In this document: positions 44,253 to 51,996 of the stretch, one piece after another | Layout of the letters: each line of letters starts with the position of its first letter | How positions within the stretch are numbered: the stretch's first letter is position 1 | Assembly (NCBI GenBank): GCA_002366565.1 | Contig: DFBJ01000013.1 | Location: 434,001 to 498,000, forward strand | Source of the DNA: Bacteriovoracaceae bacterium UBA3083 | Lineage (GTDB): Bacteria; Bdellovibrionota; Bacteriovoracia; Bacteriovoracales; Bacteriovoracaceae | DNA: 64,000 nucleotides | Reading direction: 5' to 3' | Made by a program: the position numbers and the translations under genes | Notes under the pieces: model-generated | The model's database searches: none | Told to the model about the DNA's origin: nothing | What the model saw: the letters and a program-made list of their open reading frames with translations, nothing else

Positions 44253-46411
44253 TACGCTACCCTTCCTATAAGATCTTCTTTTATACTAGAATTCTTTTTC
44301 ATTTTACTACTATAGAGTTCATTTAAGTCTAAGATAAATGATGGCTTACCATCTCCTAAGATAGAACTTCCCATAAACCCTTTACTATTTTTAATTTCAT
44401 TACCTAGATTTTTAATAACAACTTGTTGCTGGTGTAAAATATCATCTACAAGAACAGCAAAAGGATGTTCTGATGCTTGGATGATGATAGCTATTTTATC
44501 AACAGACTGCCCCTCATCCATTTTTACAGCTAGAGTACTCCCAATGTTAAAGAGAGGAAGAACTTGTCCTCTTAAATTTAAACACTCTCCCCATCCAGTA
44601 ACTCTATTAACCATTTCATTTGTTGGCTTTAGTGACTCATGTACTTGAGACAGTGGAATTATAAATTTATCATTACCAACACGAATAACCATTCCCTCTA
44701 TAATTGCCATAGTGAGAGGAAGTACAACTTTAAATACACTCCCTTTACCCATCTCAGTTTTAACTCTTACTTCACCTGATAGTTTTTCAATATTAGTTTT
44801 TACTACATCCATTCCCACGCCACGACCGGAAACTTCAGTCACCTGTTCTTTAGTAGAAAAACCTGGGTGGAAAATATATTGAATAATATCCTCATCAGAG
44901 ACTTGTTGATTCTCTCTAATAAGTCCTTTCTCAATCGCTTTTCTTCTAATTATACTTGCAGGTATGCCTTTACCATCATCAGTTATTTCTATGACAAGGT
45001 TATTACCCTCATGAAATGCACCTATCGTTACATTACCAGCTTCAGACTTACCTGCAGCTATTCGATCTTCTGTACTTTCTAGACCGTGGTCAACAGCATT
45101 TCTAACAATATGTACTAAAGGATCAGCTAGATGCTCTAGTACTGTTTTATCAATCTCTGTTTCTTCACCACTAAGAGTAAGCTTAACCTTCTTATTTAAC
45201 GTTTTAGAGGTATCTCTAACAATTCTATTCATCTTCTGAAGTGTTGACTTAACAGGGACCATTCTTAGAGACATTGATATTTCTTGAATTTCTTTAGATA
45301 GTTTTCCTAACTGAGAAATTGATTTATTCATCAATTGATCATGAGATGCTGTAAAACGACCCTGATCAAGAACTGTTTGTAGGATAACAAGTTCACCAAC
45401 AACATTATTAAGTTTCTCAACTCTTGAAAGAGAGACTCTTATACTTTCGTCTTCTGTTATTTTTTTGGCAGGCGCTGCCTTCTTTGCAACAACTGGTGCA
45501 GCAGCAGCAGGAGTTGTAGTAACCTTTTCAATTGGTGTCACAGATACTGAGTCATCAATAGCGTTATTGAATTTTAAACCTTCTTTTTCGTTTGAACTTT
45601 TTTCAAGATCAGCAATAATATCTGAGTCACATGTACCTAACTCTCTCAAAGCCTCTAAAGCTGCAGGAGAAATCTCAGGTTCTTCCTCTGTCGCTTTTTT
45701 ACCACTAAGCTCTGCCATGACATCTTCATCACAGTTACCAAGCTCTCTTAGGGCCTCTAGCGCCGCTAGTGAGATTTCTGGCTCATCTGCCTTCTCACTA
45801 TTATTATCACCCATTCCTTCAAAGAGTGAGTCATCAACATCGCCTAGCTCTTTCAATGCTTCAAGTGCTGCCGGAGAGATCTCAGGTTCAGAAACTCCCT
45901 CATCTAAAATATCATCTAAGTCATCACTTTCATCACATTGCAATGACTCGTCAACTAATGCATCAGCACTCTCATCAGGGCTTGATGTAGTCGCCACTTC
46001 ACCATTTAAGGCACTAAGAATATTTTCAACAATTTCTCTACTATCAAATTCTGCATCCATGTTATCTTTCAAACCATGAATCATATTTGTAATATGATCG
46101 TTACACTCTAAAAGTAGAGAAACCATATTATCAGTAACTTCTAAGTCACCAGTTTTTAATTTTAATATTAGGTTTTCCATCTCATGAGTAAACTCAGCAA
46201 CATTGCCAAAGCCTACGGCCCTTGATGTACCTTTCAAATTATGGGCTAACCTGAAAATTTGATCTAGAATTTCTGAGCTTTCCTTATCATTCTCTAGCGC
46301 CAGAAAAGATTGCTCTGTATCTTCAAGTAACTGAAGCGACTCATCTAAAAAGTCTTCTTTTAATTCTCTTTCAAAATCATCCATTTCTAATCCATAATTT
46401 TTGAACATCAA
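44252..46411 (-). CDS. cheA: Chemotaxis histidine kinase CheA with triple internal repeat
   Basis: The 719-residue kinase has an HPt domain (about 10-130; phospho-His57 in RLAHNLKGTSRA), dimerisation and ATPase domains (VRNAVDHGLE; DDGKGIPA; GRGVGMDVV) and a C-terminal CheW-like domain. In place of a recognisable P2 domain, residues 170-270 carry three copies of PEIS.AALEAL.ELG at 176-190, 211-225 and 245-259, in acidic linker. A Pro/Ala-rich hinge follows. Two starts are possible (46411, or nine codons downstream). No cheY gene lies in the window. Confidence 0.93.
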   Translation of the reverse strand: MMFKNYGLEMDDFERELKEDFLDESLQLLEDTEQSFLALENDKESSEILDQIFRLAHNLKGTSRAVGFGNVAEFTHEMENLILKLKTGDLEVTDNMVSLLLECNDHITNMIHGLKDNMDAEFDSREIVENILSALNGEVATTSSPDESADALVDESLQCDESDDLDDILDEGVSEPEISPAALEALKELGDVDDSLFEGMGDNNSEKADEPEISLAALEALRELGNCDEDVMAELSGKKATEEEPEISPAALEALRELGTCDSDIIADLEKSSNEKEGLKFNNAIDDSVSVTPIEKVTTTPAAAAPVVAKKAAPAKKITEDESIRVSLSRVEKLNNVVGELVILQTVLDQGRFTASHDQLMNKSISQLGKLSKEIQEISMSLRMVPVKSTLQKMNRIVRDTSKTLNKKVKLTLSGEETEIDKTVLEHLADPLVHIVRNAVDHGLESTEDRIAAGKSEAGNVTIGAFHEGNNLVIEITDDGKGIPASIIRRKAIEKGLIRENQQVSDEDIIQYIFHPGFSTKEQVTEVSGRGVGMDVVKTNIEKLSGEVRVKTEMGKGSVFKVVLPLTMAIIEGMVIRVGNDKFIIPLSQVHESLKPTNEMVNRVTGWGECLNLRGQVLPLFNIGSTLAVKMDEGQSVDKIAIIIQASEHPFAVLVDDILHQQQVVIKNLGNEIKNSKGFMGSSILGDGKPSFILDLNELYSSKMKKNSSIKEDLIGRVA

Positions 46412-46550
46412 TGTTCTAGTTCAACCTCTCTTCGTCATTTTAAACTGTAAGTTTAAATGAATTACGAACATTAAGATAAAATTAAGGCTAACCTAATATT
46501 AAGCACTTAAGTATTATGAATTTAAAGGAAAATAAAAATGGAGCCTAAAA

Positions 46551-46582
46551 ACAAAAAAGCCCTTCACTAGGAAGGGCTTTTA
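46551..46582 (-). terminator. Rho-independent terminator after tRNA-Val
   Basis: AAAAGCCCTTC and GAAGGGCTTTT pair around a short loop. Read on the minus strand, six T follow the stem directly downstream of the tRNA. Confidence 0.8.
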
Positions 46583-46594
46583 TATAAAAAAATC

Positions 46595-46669
46595 TGGTGG
46601 GGGTAGCAAGGATTGAACTTGCGACATCTGCCTTGTAAGGGCAGCGCTCTCCCACTGAGCTATACCCCC
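46595..46669 (-). tRNA. tRNA-Val (anticodon UAC)
   Basis: The 75 bases fold into a standard cloverleaf: acceptor GGGGGTA/TACCCCC, D stem GCTC/GAGC, anticodon stem CTGCC/GGCAG with loop CTTACAA, T stem GCAAG/CTTGC with TTCAATC, discriminator A and an encoded CCA. It reads GUA and probably other valine codons. Confidence 0.97.
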
Positions 46670-46755
46670 AGATCTGTTTGACTTGATTCGTGAGCTAGAA
46701 TATATATCCGGTACATTTTTGTCAATTTCTTTTTTCAAGAAATTTTAAAAAGATT

Positions 46756-47175
46756 TTACCAGCTTCCAGTATTCTCCATAGATTTAAATGGTTCAACAGG
46801 CTCTAGAGCTTTATCAGCCTGTAGTAACTCTATTGAGATACCATCTGGGCACTTGATAAACGCCATATAGCCGTCTCTTGGAGGTCTAAGAATAGTGACT
46901 CCAGCATTCATAAGTTCTAAGCATTTTTCATTTATATTATCAACGCGAAATGCTAGGTGGCCAAAGTTTCGTCCATCAGAGTAGCTCTCAGTCTCACCCC
47001 AATTATGAGTTAGCTCTACTTCAGCTTCTCCTTCTTCAGTCGCAAGATATACTAATGTAAACTTTCCTTCTGGATAATCAGTACGTCTAATTTCTTTTAA
47101 GCCTAATTTATTTACATAGAAATCTAGTGACTTCTCTAGATCTAATACTCTAATCATTGAATGTAAAAACTTCAT
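46756..47175 (-). CDS. gloA: Lactoylglutathione lyase (glyoxalase I)
   Basis: The 139-residue protein has two vicinal-oxygen-chelate modules and the four metal ligands His5, Glu54, His73 and Glu116, at the spacing of the short E. coli-type, usually nickel-dependent enzyme. It converts the methylglyoxal-glutathione adduct to S-lactoylglutathione, the substrate of GloB at 6996-7766. The gene is monocistronic, between the lon terminator and the tRNA. Confidence 0.93.
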   Translation of the reverse strand: MKFLHSMIRVLDLEKSLDFYVNKLGLKEIRRTDYPEGKFTLVYLATEEGEAEVELTHNWGETESYSDGRNFGHLAFRVDNINEKCLELMNAGVTILRPPRDGYMAFIKCPDGISIELLQADKALEPVEPFKSMENTGSW

Positions 47176-47264
47176 AAAAACCTCTCTTATAAAAAGTTAG
47201 ATTAAGGCCTTTATTAAAAAATGTCATGTGAAGATTTAATTAGATTAATTTGTCTAAGAAAAAG

Positions 47265-47289
47265 AAAAGGGAGACTAAGTCTCCCTTTT
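47265..47289 (-). terminator. Rho-independent terminator of lon
   Basis: AAAAGGGAGAC and GTCTCCCTTTT form a long perfect stem with a tight loop; on the minus strand it is followed by CTTTTTCTT. Confidence 0.8.
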
Positions 47290-47343
47290 CACCCCAATAC
47301 CATCAAGCAAAAAAATACCACTTTTTAAGCTGATTAAAACTTT

Positions 47344-49764
47344 TTAATTAGCAACTTCTAATCCTGCAGCTTCAGTATCAACAACTTTTAACTGAGGAGA
47401 AACATGTTGCATAAATTGCTCTGGATTTTGTAATTCAAGAGCATTCTTTAATACATTATCAACTTGGTAACATGGAATAATTGTTAATCCACTCTTTACC
47501 TCTGCTGGAATATCTGGAAGATCTTTCTCATTCTTTATTGGAATGATAACTGTTTCAATTCCTGATTGCTTCGCAGCAAGTAACTTTTCTTTAAGTCCAC
47601 CAATTGGAAGTACTCTACCTCTAATTGTAACTTCACCAGTCATAGCAACATTTTGCTTAACAGGAATTCCTGTAATTGCAGAAGTTAATGCTGTAACCAT
47701 TGTGATACCTGCACTTGGACCATCTTTTGGAGTTGCCCCCTCTGGAACATGAACATGGATATCATTCTTATCATACCAGCTAGCATCAATTCCTAGCTGA
47801 GCACTTATAGATCTAACATAACTAAGTGCTGCTGAAGCAGACTCTTGCATTACTTCACCAAGCTTACCAGTTACTTTAACTTGACCTTTTCCAGGAACAG
47901 TTACTACTTCAATATGTAGTAGTTCTCCCCCTACCGAAGTCCAAGCAAGTCCATTAACTAAACCAACTTGAGGCTCTTCTTCAATTGCTGTTCTATCAAA
48001 TCTCTTTGGCCCTAAGTATTTAGTTAACTGCTTAGCAGTAACATTAAACTTTTTACCTTCAGCATGATCTTTTGCAACAACTTCTGTAGCGATTTTACGG
48101 CAAACAGTATTTAAAAGTCTTTGGAACTCTCTTACACCGGCTTCTTTCGTATAACCTCTAACAACTTCAAGTACAGAGTTATCATTCATTGCAACTTCAT
48201 ATTTAGTAAGTCCATTGCTCTTGATAGCTTTGTCTAGTAAGTATCTCTTACCAATTTGTAGTTTTTCCTGTGGAGTGTAACCAGAAACACTGATGATCTC
48301 CATTCTATCTCTAAGTGGACCAGGAATTTTACCTAAATCATTTGCTGTCATTACAAACATAACTTGAGATAGATCGTACTCACACTCAATGTAGTGGTCT
48401 GCAAAGTTTTTATTTTGTTCTGGATCAAGAACCTCTAGCATTGCTGCTGCAGGATCTCCTCTCATATCAGAACTCATCTTATCAATTTCATCTAAAAGAA
48501 TTACTGGATTACTTGTGCCTGCTTTCTTAAGAGCAGAAATAATCTTACCTGGCATAGCTCCAACATAAGTTCTTCTATGTCCTCTAATCTCAGACTCATC
48601 TCTTACACCACCAAGAGAAATTCTTACAAATTTTCTATCAAGTGATTCTGCAAGAGATTTTGCAATTGACGTCTTACCTACACCTGGAGGCCCTGCAAGA
48701 CAAAGGATAGTTCCCTTCCCTTCTTCTTTTACAAGAGATCTTACCGAAAGATATTCTACAATTCTTTCTTTAACATCTTTCATTCCATAGTGATGGCTAT
48801 CTAAAATTTCCCATGCCTTACTAACGTTATTATCGTCAGTAGTGTATTCATCCCATGGAAGATTAGTCATCCAGTCAATATAGTTTCTAACAACTGCAGC
48901 TTCTGCAGACATTGGAGACATTGACTTAAGCTTTTTAATTTCTTTTATAGTTTTTTCACGTGCTTCTTCAGGCATTTTCTTTTTAGCAAGCTTCTCTTCC
49001 ATCTCAGAGATGTCAGACTTACCGTCATCTTTTTGCCCAAGCTCTTTTTGAATAGCATTCATTTGCTCATTCAAATAATATTCTTTCTGAGACTTTTCCA
49101 TCTGCTGCTTAACGCGAGTTTTAATTCTTCTCTCTACGTTAATAACTTCAATCTCACCTTGCATTTTTTCTAATAGTAAATGAAGTCTATCTTCAACATT
49201 AACTGCTTCAAGGATCTCTTGTTTCTCAGGAATTTTCATGCTCAAGTGAGCTACGATAATATCTGCAAGTCTTGAAGGATCAGTAATTGAAGAAATACTC
49301 ATAAGAAGTTCAGGTGGAATTCTCTTATTAAGTTTCACATACTGCTCAAAAGTACTTTTGATACTTCTCATTGTTGCTTCTAGATTTACTACGTCTACAA
49401 CCTCAGATTGCGACTTAGTAACTTCTGCCCAGTACCCTTCAGGCTTTGCAACAAAATCATTAATATTTGCTCTGTACTTACCTTCGATTAATACCTTTAC
49501 AGTATTATCAGGTAATCTAAGCATTTGAATAATGTTAACAACAGTTCCTACATCATAAACATCAGATCTTTCTGGGTTTAGAACATTTGCATCTTTTTGA
49601 GTTACAAGGAATAGTTCGTTGTTATTTTTTGCAGCCTCTTCTAATGCTGCAATAGATTTTTCTCTACCTACGAAGAGTGGCACCACCATATGTGGAAAAA
49701 TGATAACATCTCTAAGCGGAAGAAGAGGAAATCTTTTTGAGTCAACAGACTTGTTGTCTGACAT
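47344..49764 (-). CDS. lon: ATP-dependent protease Lon
   Basis: From ATG 49764, preceded by a perfect AGGAGGT, the protein has 806 residues. The frame stays open to 49860, but the extra 32 residues lack a ribosome site and are not family-like. The N-terminal LON substrate domain (FPLLPLRDVIIFPHMVVPLFVG), a coiled coil, the AAA+ core (GPPGVGKTS; VILLDEIDKM) and the protease domain with Ser684 (PKDGPSAG) and Lys727 (GLKEKLL) are complete. It degrades misfolded and regulatory proteins. It is monocistronic. Confidence 0.97.
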   Translation of the reverse strand: MSDNKSVDSKRFPLLPLRDVIIFPHMVVPLFVGREKSIAALEEAAKNNNELFLVTQKDANVLNPERSDVYDVGTVVNIIQMLRLPDNTVKVLIEGKYRANINDFVAKPEGYWAEVTKSQSEVVDVVNLEATMRSIKSTFEQYVKLNKRIPPELLMSISSITDPSRLADIIVAHLSMKIPEKQEILEAVNVEDRLHLLLEKMQGEIEVINVERRIKTRVKQQMEKSQKEYYLNEQMNAIQKELGQKDDGKSDISEMEEKLAKKKMPEEAREKTIKEIKKLKSMSPMSAEAAVVRNYIDWMTNLPWDEYTTDDNNVSKAWEILDSHHYGMKDVKERIVEYLSVRSLVKEEGKGTILCLAGPPGVGKTSIAKSLAESLDRKFVRISLGGVRDESEIRGHRRTYVGAMPGKIISALKKAGTSNPVILLDEIDKMSSDMRGDPAAAMLEVLDPEQNKNFADHYIECEYDLSQVMFVMTANDLGKIPGPLRDRMEIISVSGYTPQEKLQIGKRYLLDKAIKSNGLTKYEVAMNDNSVLEVVRGYTKEAGVREFQRLLNTVCRKIATEVVAKDHAEGKKFNVTAKQLTKYLGPKRFDRTAIEEEPQVGLVNGLAWTSVGGELLHIEVVTVPGKGQVKVTGKLGEVMQESASAALSYVRSISAQLGIDASWYDKNDIHVHVPEGATPKDGPSAGITMVTALTSAITGIPVKQNVAMTGEVTIRGRVLPIGGLKEKLLAAKQSGIETVIIPIKNEKDLPDIPAEVKSGLTIIPCYQVDNVLKNALELQNPEQFMQHVSPQLKVVDTEAAGLEVAN

Positions 49765-50146
49765 AGTACCTCCTGCACTACTGGTATTGGTTGGGAACAA
49801 CATATCTGTGACATCATGTCTCTTAAAATATGTCTTGTATAAATTGTCTCGTAAAATCAAATCTGGGTCAAAAAAAAAGTGAAGGCATCCTTTTCCTCTA
49901 AAAAAATTTTATACCTAGTAATATTGCATCTCTAGGAGCTTTTTCGGCTCTAAACCATTGAAAATTAGTAGTACAAATAAAATGTTAGAAAATGTTATTT
50001 GAAAAAAAAATAAACAGTTTTTTCAAGAAGTGACTAAATGTTAGATATATTAAAACGACTAGGATCATCTAGACACTGAGTAATTAAAAAAGGCCACTCC
50101 GAAGAGTGGCCCTAACTTCAAGTAATTGATTTGGTTTAAGAATCAA
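49765..50146. other. Intergenic region upstream of lon
   Basis: The 382 bases hold no gene. They contain the leader of lon, a nine-pair inverted repeat TTGAAAAAA (49999-50007) and TTTTTTCAA (50018-50026), and the terminator of the upstream barrel gene. I find no convincing promoter or heat-shock box by eye. Confidence 0.5.
50085..50112 (-). terminator. Rho-independent terminator of the DUF3373-like gene
   Basis: GGCCACTC (50092-50099) and GAGTGGCC (50104-50111) form an eight-pair stem with a CGAA/TTCG tetraloop, followed on the minus strand by six T. The arms are identical to the stem after the porin gene at 58380. Confidence 0.9.
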
Positions 50147-51508
50147 TTAAAAATTAAATTGTAAGCTTGAATAAAATGCTGTTGCTTCATCATCAATAAC
50201 AATTGGCGTTCCAACATACCCACCTAAGAAATTAGTCTTTTTATTCTCAGACTTTTGATAACCAACTCTAAATTTAAAGTTTTGATCAATTGGTTGCATC
50301 CAAAATACATGCATCGACTTTCCGCCTCTTCCTGTATAAAGACCTACTTTATTCTTTGCCGTAGTGTCATAAAGAAAAACATCATCATCAGAATTAATAT
50401 ATTCAAATCCAAGAATTGCTTTTCTTAATACTTGAAATGGCATTTCATAATTTAAATTAGCAATCCAAGCATCTCCATCTAAATCAGTATTAGATGTTCC
50501 ATACCAAGTTCCTAAAGTTTGAAAATCTCCAGTTCCTTTTATATTACCCATTAAGTAAGAAAAACCTAAAGAAAGTCCTGTATTTGCAATTCCATTCATC
50601 TCTAAGTTTAAAACATGTCTAGTAACATTAAAGTTAGTTGTAGAGGATGCTTGTGCAGTTGAAGCATTAGGGTTTGTAAACGCATCTAGTCCACCAAAGT
50701 GAAGGTATTGGTAAATTAAATGAATTCTTCTTGCCCATGACATATTTGTTTTTTCATACTCGGCCATTAATGAATACGCGTCAACATTCTCTTTTATGTC
50801 TTGACCTGCAGTATTACTCATAGGCTTATGAGTCACACCAATATCTCTTTGATTGAAAGGTGTATAAATTCCTCTAAACTTAAATGCATGACCATTATGT
50901 GAATTTGCATAAGTAAGGGCCATACCATCAAATACACCTCCAAACACTAGAAGTGGATACTGTCCCATCATTGGACGTCCTTCCTGGAAATGCTTTGGAG
51001 CACCATCAATCGTTGGAAGTCTACCTACTGTGAATGTTAGATTTTCAGTAAAACTGTAATTAACAAAAGCTCTTTCAAAAAATACTTTTGAATTGTCAGC
51101 CCCTTGACCTTCACCTAGTTCATTGAAAGCACCATCACCTATGTATGAACCTCCACCTTTATTTAGAGTGTTCATATACTTTGTCATTGCCAGTCGACCA
51201 TAGAAAGATAACTTTTTAGATGGAGTTGCGGCCATATCAAGTTCAGTAAAAACACGGTGATGTTTTGCACTATTCTTTTCTCCTGCAGTTCTAGCAACAG
51301 AAGTTCCATTAAATGTATTTGTTGTATAAGCTTTATTGTGAGTTGTTTCTACAGTATCATAACGGTACTCTAGGCTACCAGAAAATGACCACCAGTTTTC
51401 ATAACCAGCATACTCAAGAGCTTCTACTCTTTCCTCTAAACTTTGTGCTTGAGTAACTCCAACAGTAGAAGCTGCGATAGCACTTAATACTAATAGTTTC
51501 TTTAACAT
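50147..51508 (-). CDS. Outer-membrane beta-barrel protein (DUF3373-like)
   Basis: This 453-residue protein has a signal peptide ending VTQAQ, a short coiled coil (LEERVEALEY) and then many alternating beta strands, ending in a terminal phenylalanine (LQFNF) as barrels recognised by BamA do. The opening WWSFSGSLEYRYD and strands such as FYGRLAMTKY recall DUF3373 barrels of deltaproteobacterial relatives. The transported substrate is unknown. It follows a small secreted cysteine protein by 13 bases, so the two are co-transcribed. Confidence 0.75.
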   Translation of the reverse strand: MLKKLLVLSAIAASTVGVTQAQSLEERVEALEYAGYENWWSFSGSLEYRYDTVETTHNKAYTTNTFNGTSVARTAGEKNSAKHHRVFTELDMAATPSKKLSFYGRLAMTKYMNTLNKGGGSYIGDGAFNELGEGQGADNSKVFFERAFVNYSFTENLTFTVGRLPTIDGAPKHFQEGRPMMGQYPLLVFGGVFDGMALTYANSHNGHAFKFRGIYTPFNQRDIGVTHKPMSNTAGQDIKENVDAYSLMAEYEKTNMSWARRIHLIYQYLHFGGLDAFTNPNASTAQASSTTNFNVTRHVLNLEMNGIANTGLSLGFSYLMGNIKGTGDFQTLGTWYGTSNTDLDGDAWIANLNYEMPFQVLRKAILGFEYINSDDDVFLYDTTAKNKVGLYTGRGGKSMHVFWMQPIDQNFKFRVGYQKSENKKTNFLGGYVGTPIVIDDEATAFYSSLQFNF

Positions 51509-51521
51509 ATATTATCTCCTA

Positions 51522-51776
51522 CTACCCACCAATTGTTGATGAAGCATCCTTACATTGAAGAGTACAATCACCAACTGTAATAGTTGCTGATGAACAAGTT
51601 TTTAATTTAATAACATTTCCAGCTCTTCCAGGTGTTGCTAATGCTGCTGCATCTGCATCGCTCTTTCCACACTGAGTTTTAACGGCATTGATAAAATCAT
51701 CCTTTGCTCCTGCATATACACCAAATGAAAAAATTAGCGCAAAAACAGCAACAAAAGAGAGCAACATTTTTGACAT
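51522..51776 (-). CDS. Small secreted protein with four cysteines
   Basis: From ATG 51776, preceded by GAGGGAG, the 84-residue product has a signal peptide ending VYAGA. The mature part of about 60 residues has four cysteines (KTQCGKSDADAAA; LKTCSSATITVGDCTLQC), suggesting two disulfides, and a Gly-rich end. I do not recognise a family. It precedes the barrel gene in one transcript and may be a periplasmic partner of the barrel. Confidence 0.6.
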   Translation of the reverse strand: MSKMLLSFVAVFALIFSFGVYAGAKDDFINAVKTQCGKSDADAAALATPGRAGNVIKLKTCSSATITVGDCTLQCKDASSTIGG

Positions 51777-51996
51777 AAACACTCCCTCGTTTAAATAAAT
51801 TGAATTGTTAAGAATTGTATTAGAGTATTTACTATAAATATAGATGAGTTTTAGTTTGAATTATTCGGGCTATAGCCTAGTATTCTGCTCGGGAAATCAA
51901 AAAAATCATTGATAATGGTACTTTCGAAGCTTGAGAACTAAAAAGTGGATCTAATTGATCCACTTAATATTATGATAAATTTATATTTTCTTAAGA

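Noticed and set aside
45465..46079. A 204-codon open frame on the plus strand inside cheA, Ser/Ala-rich
   Set aside because: It is antisense to the repeat-rich CheA linker; its length results from the low-complexity acidic codons. No ribosome site or family resemblance.
46539..46571. A ten-codon ATG frame (MEPKNKKALH) beside the tRNA terminator
   Set aside because: It runs into the terminator stem and is too short to support; it could be chance.
49765..49860. Lon extension upstream of 49764
   Set aside because: A perfect AGGAGGT precedes the ATG at 49764; the extension lacks one and does not match Lon.
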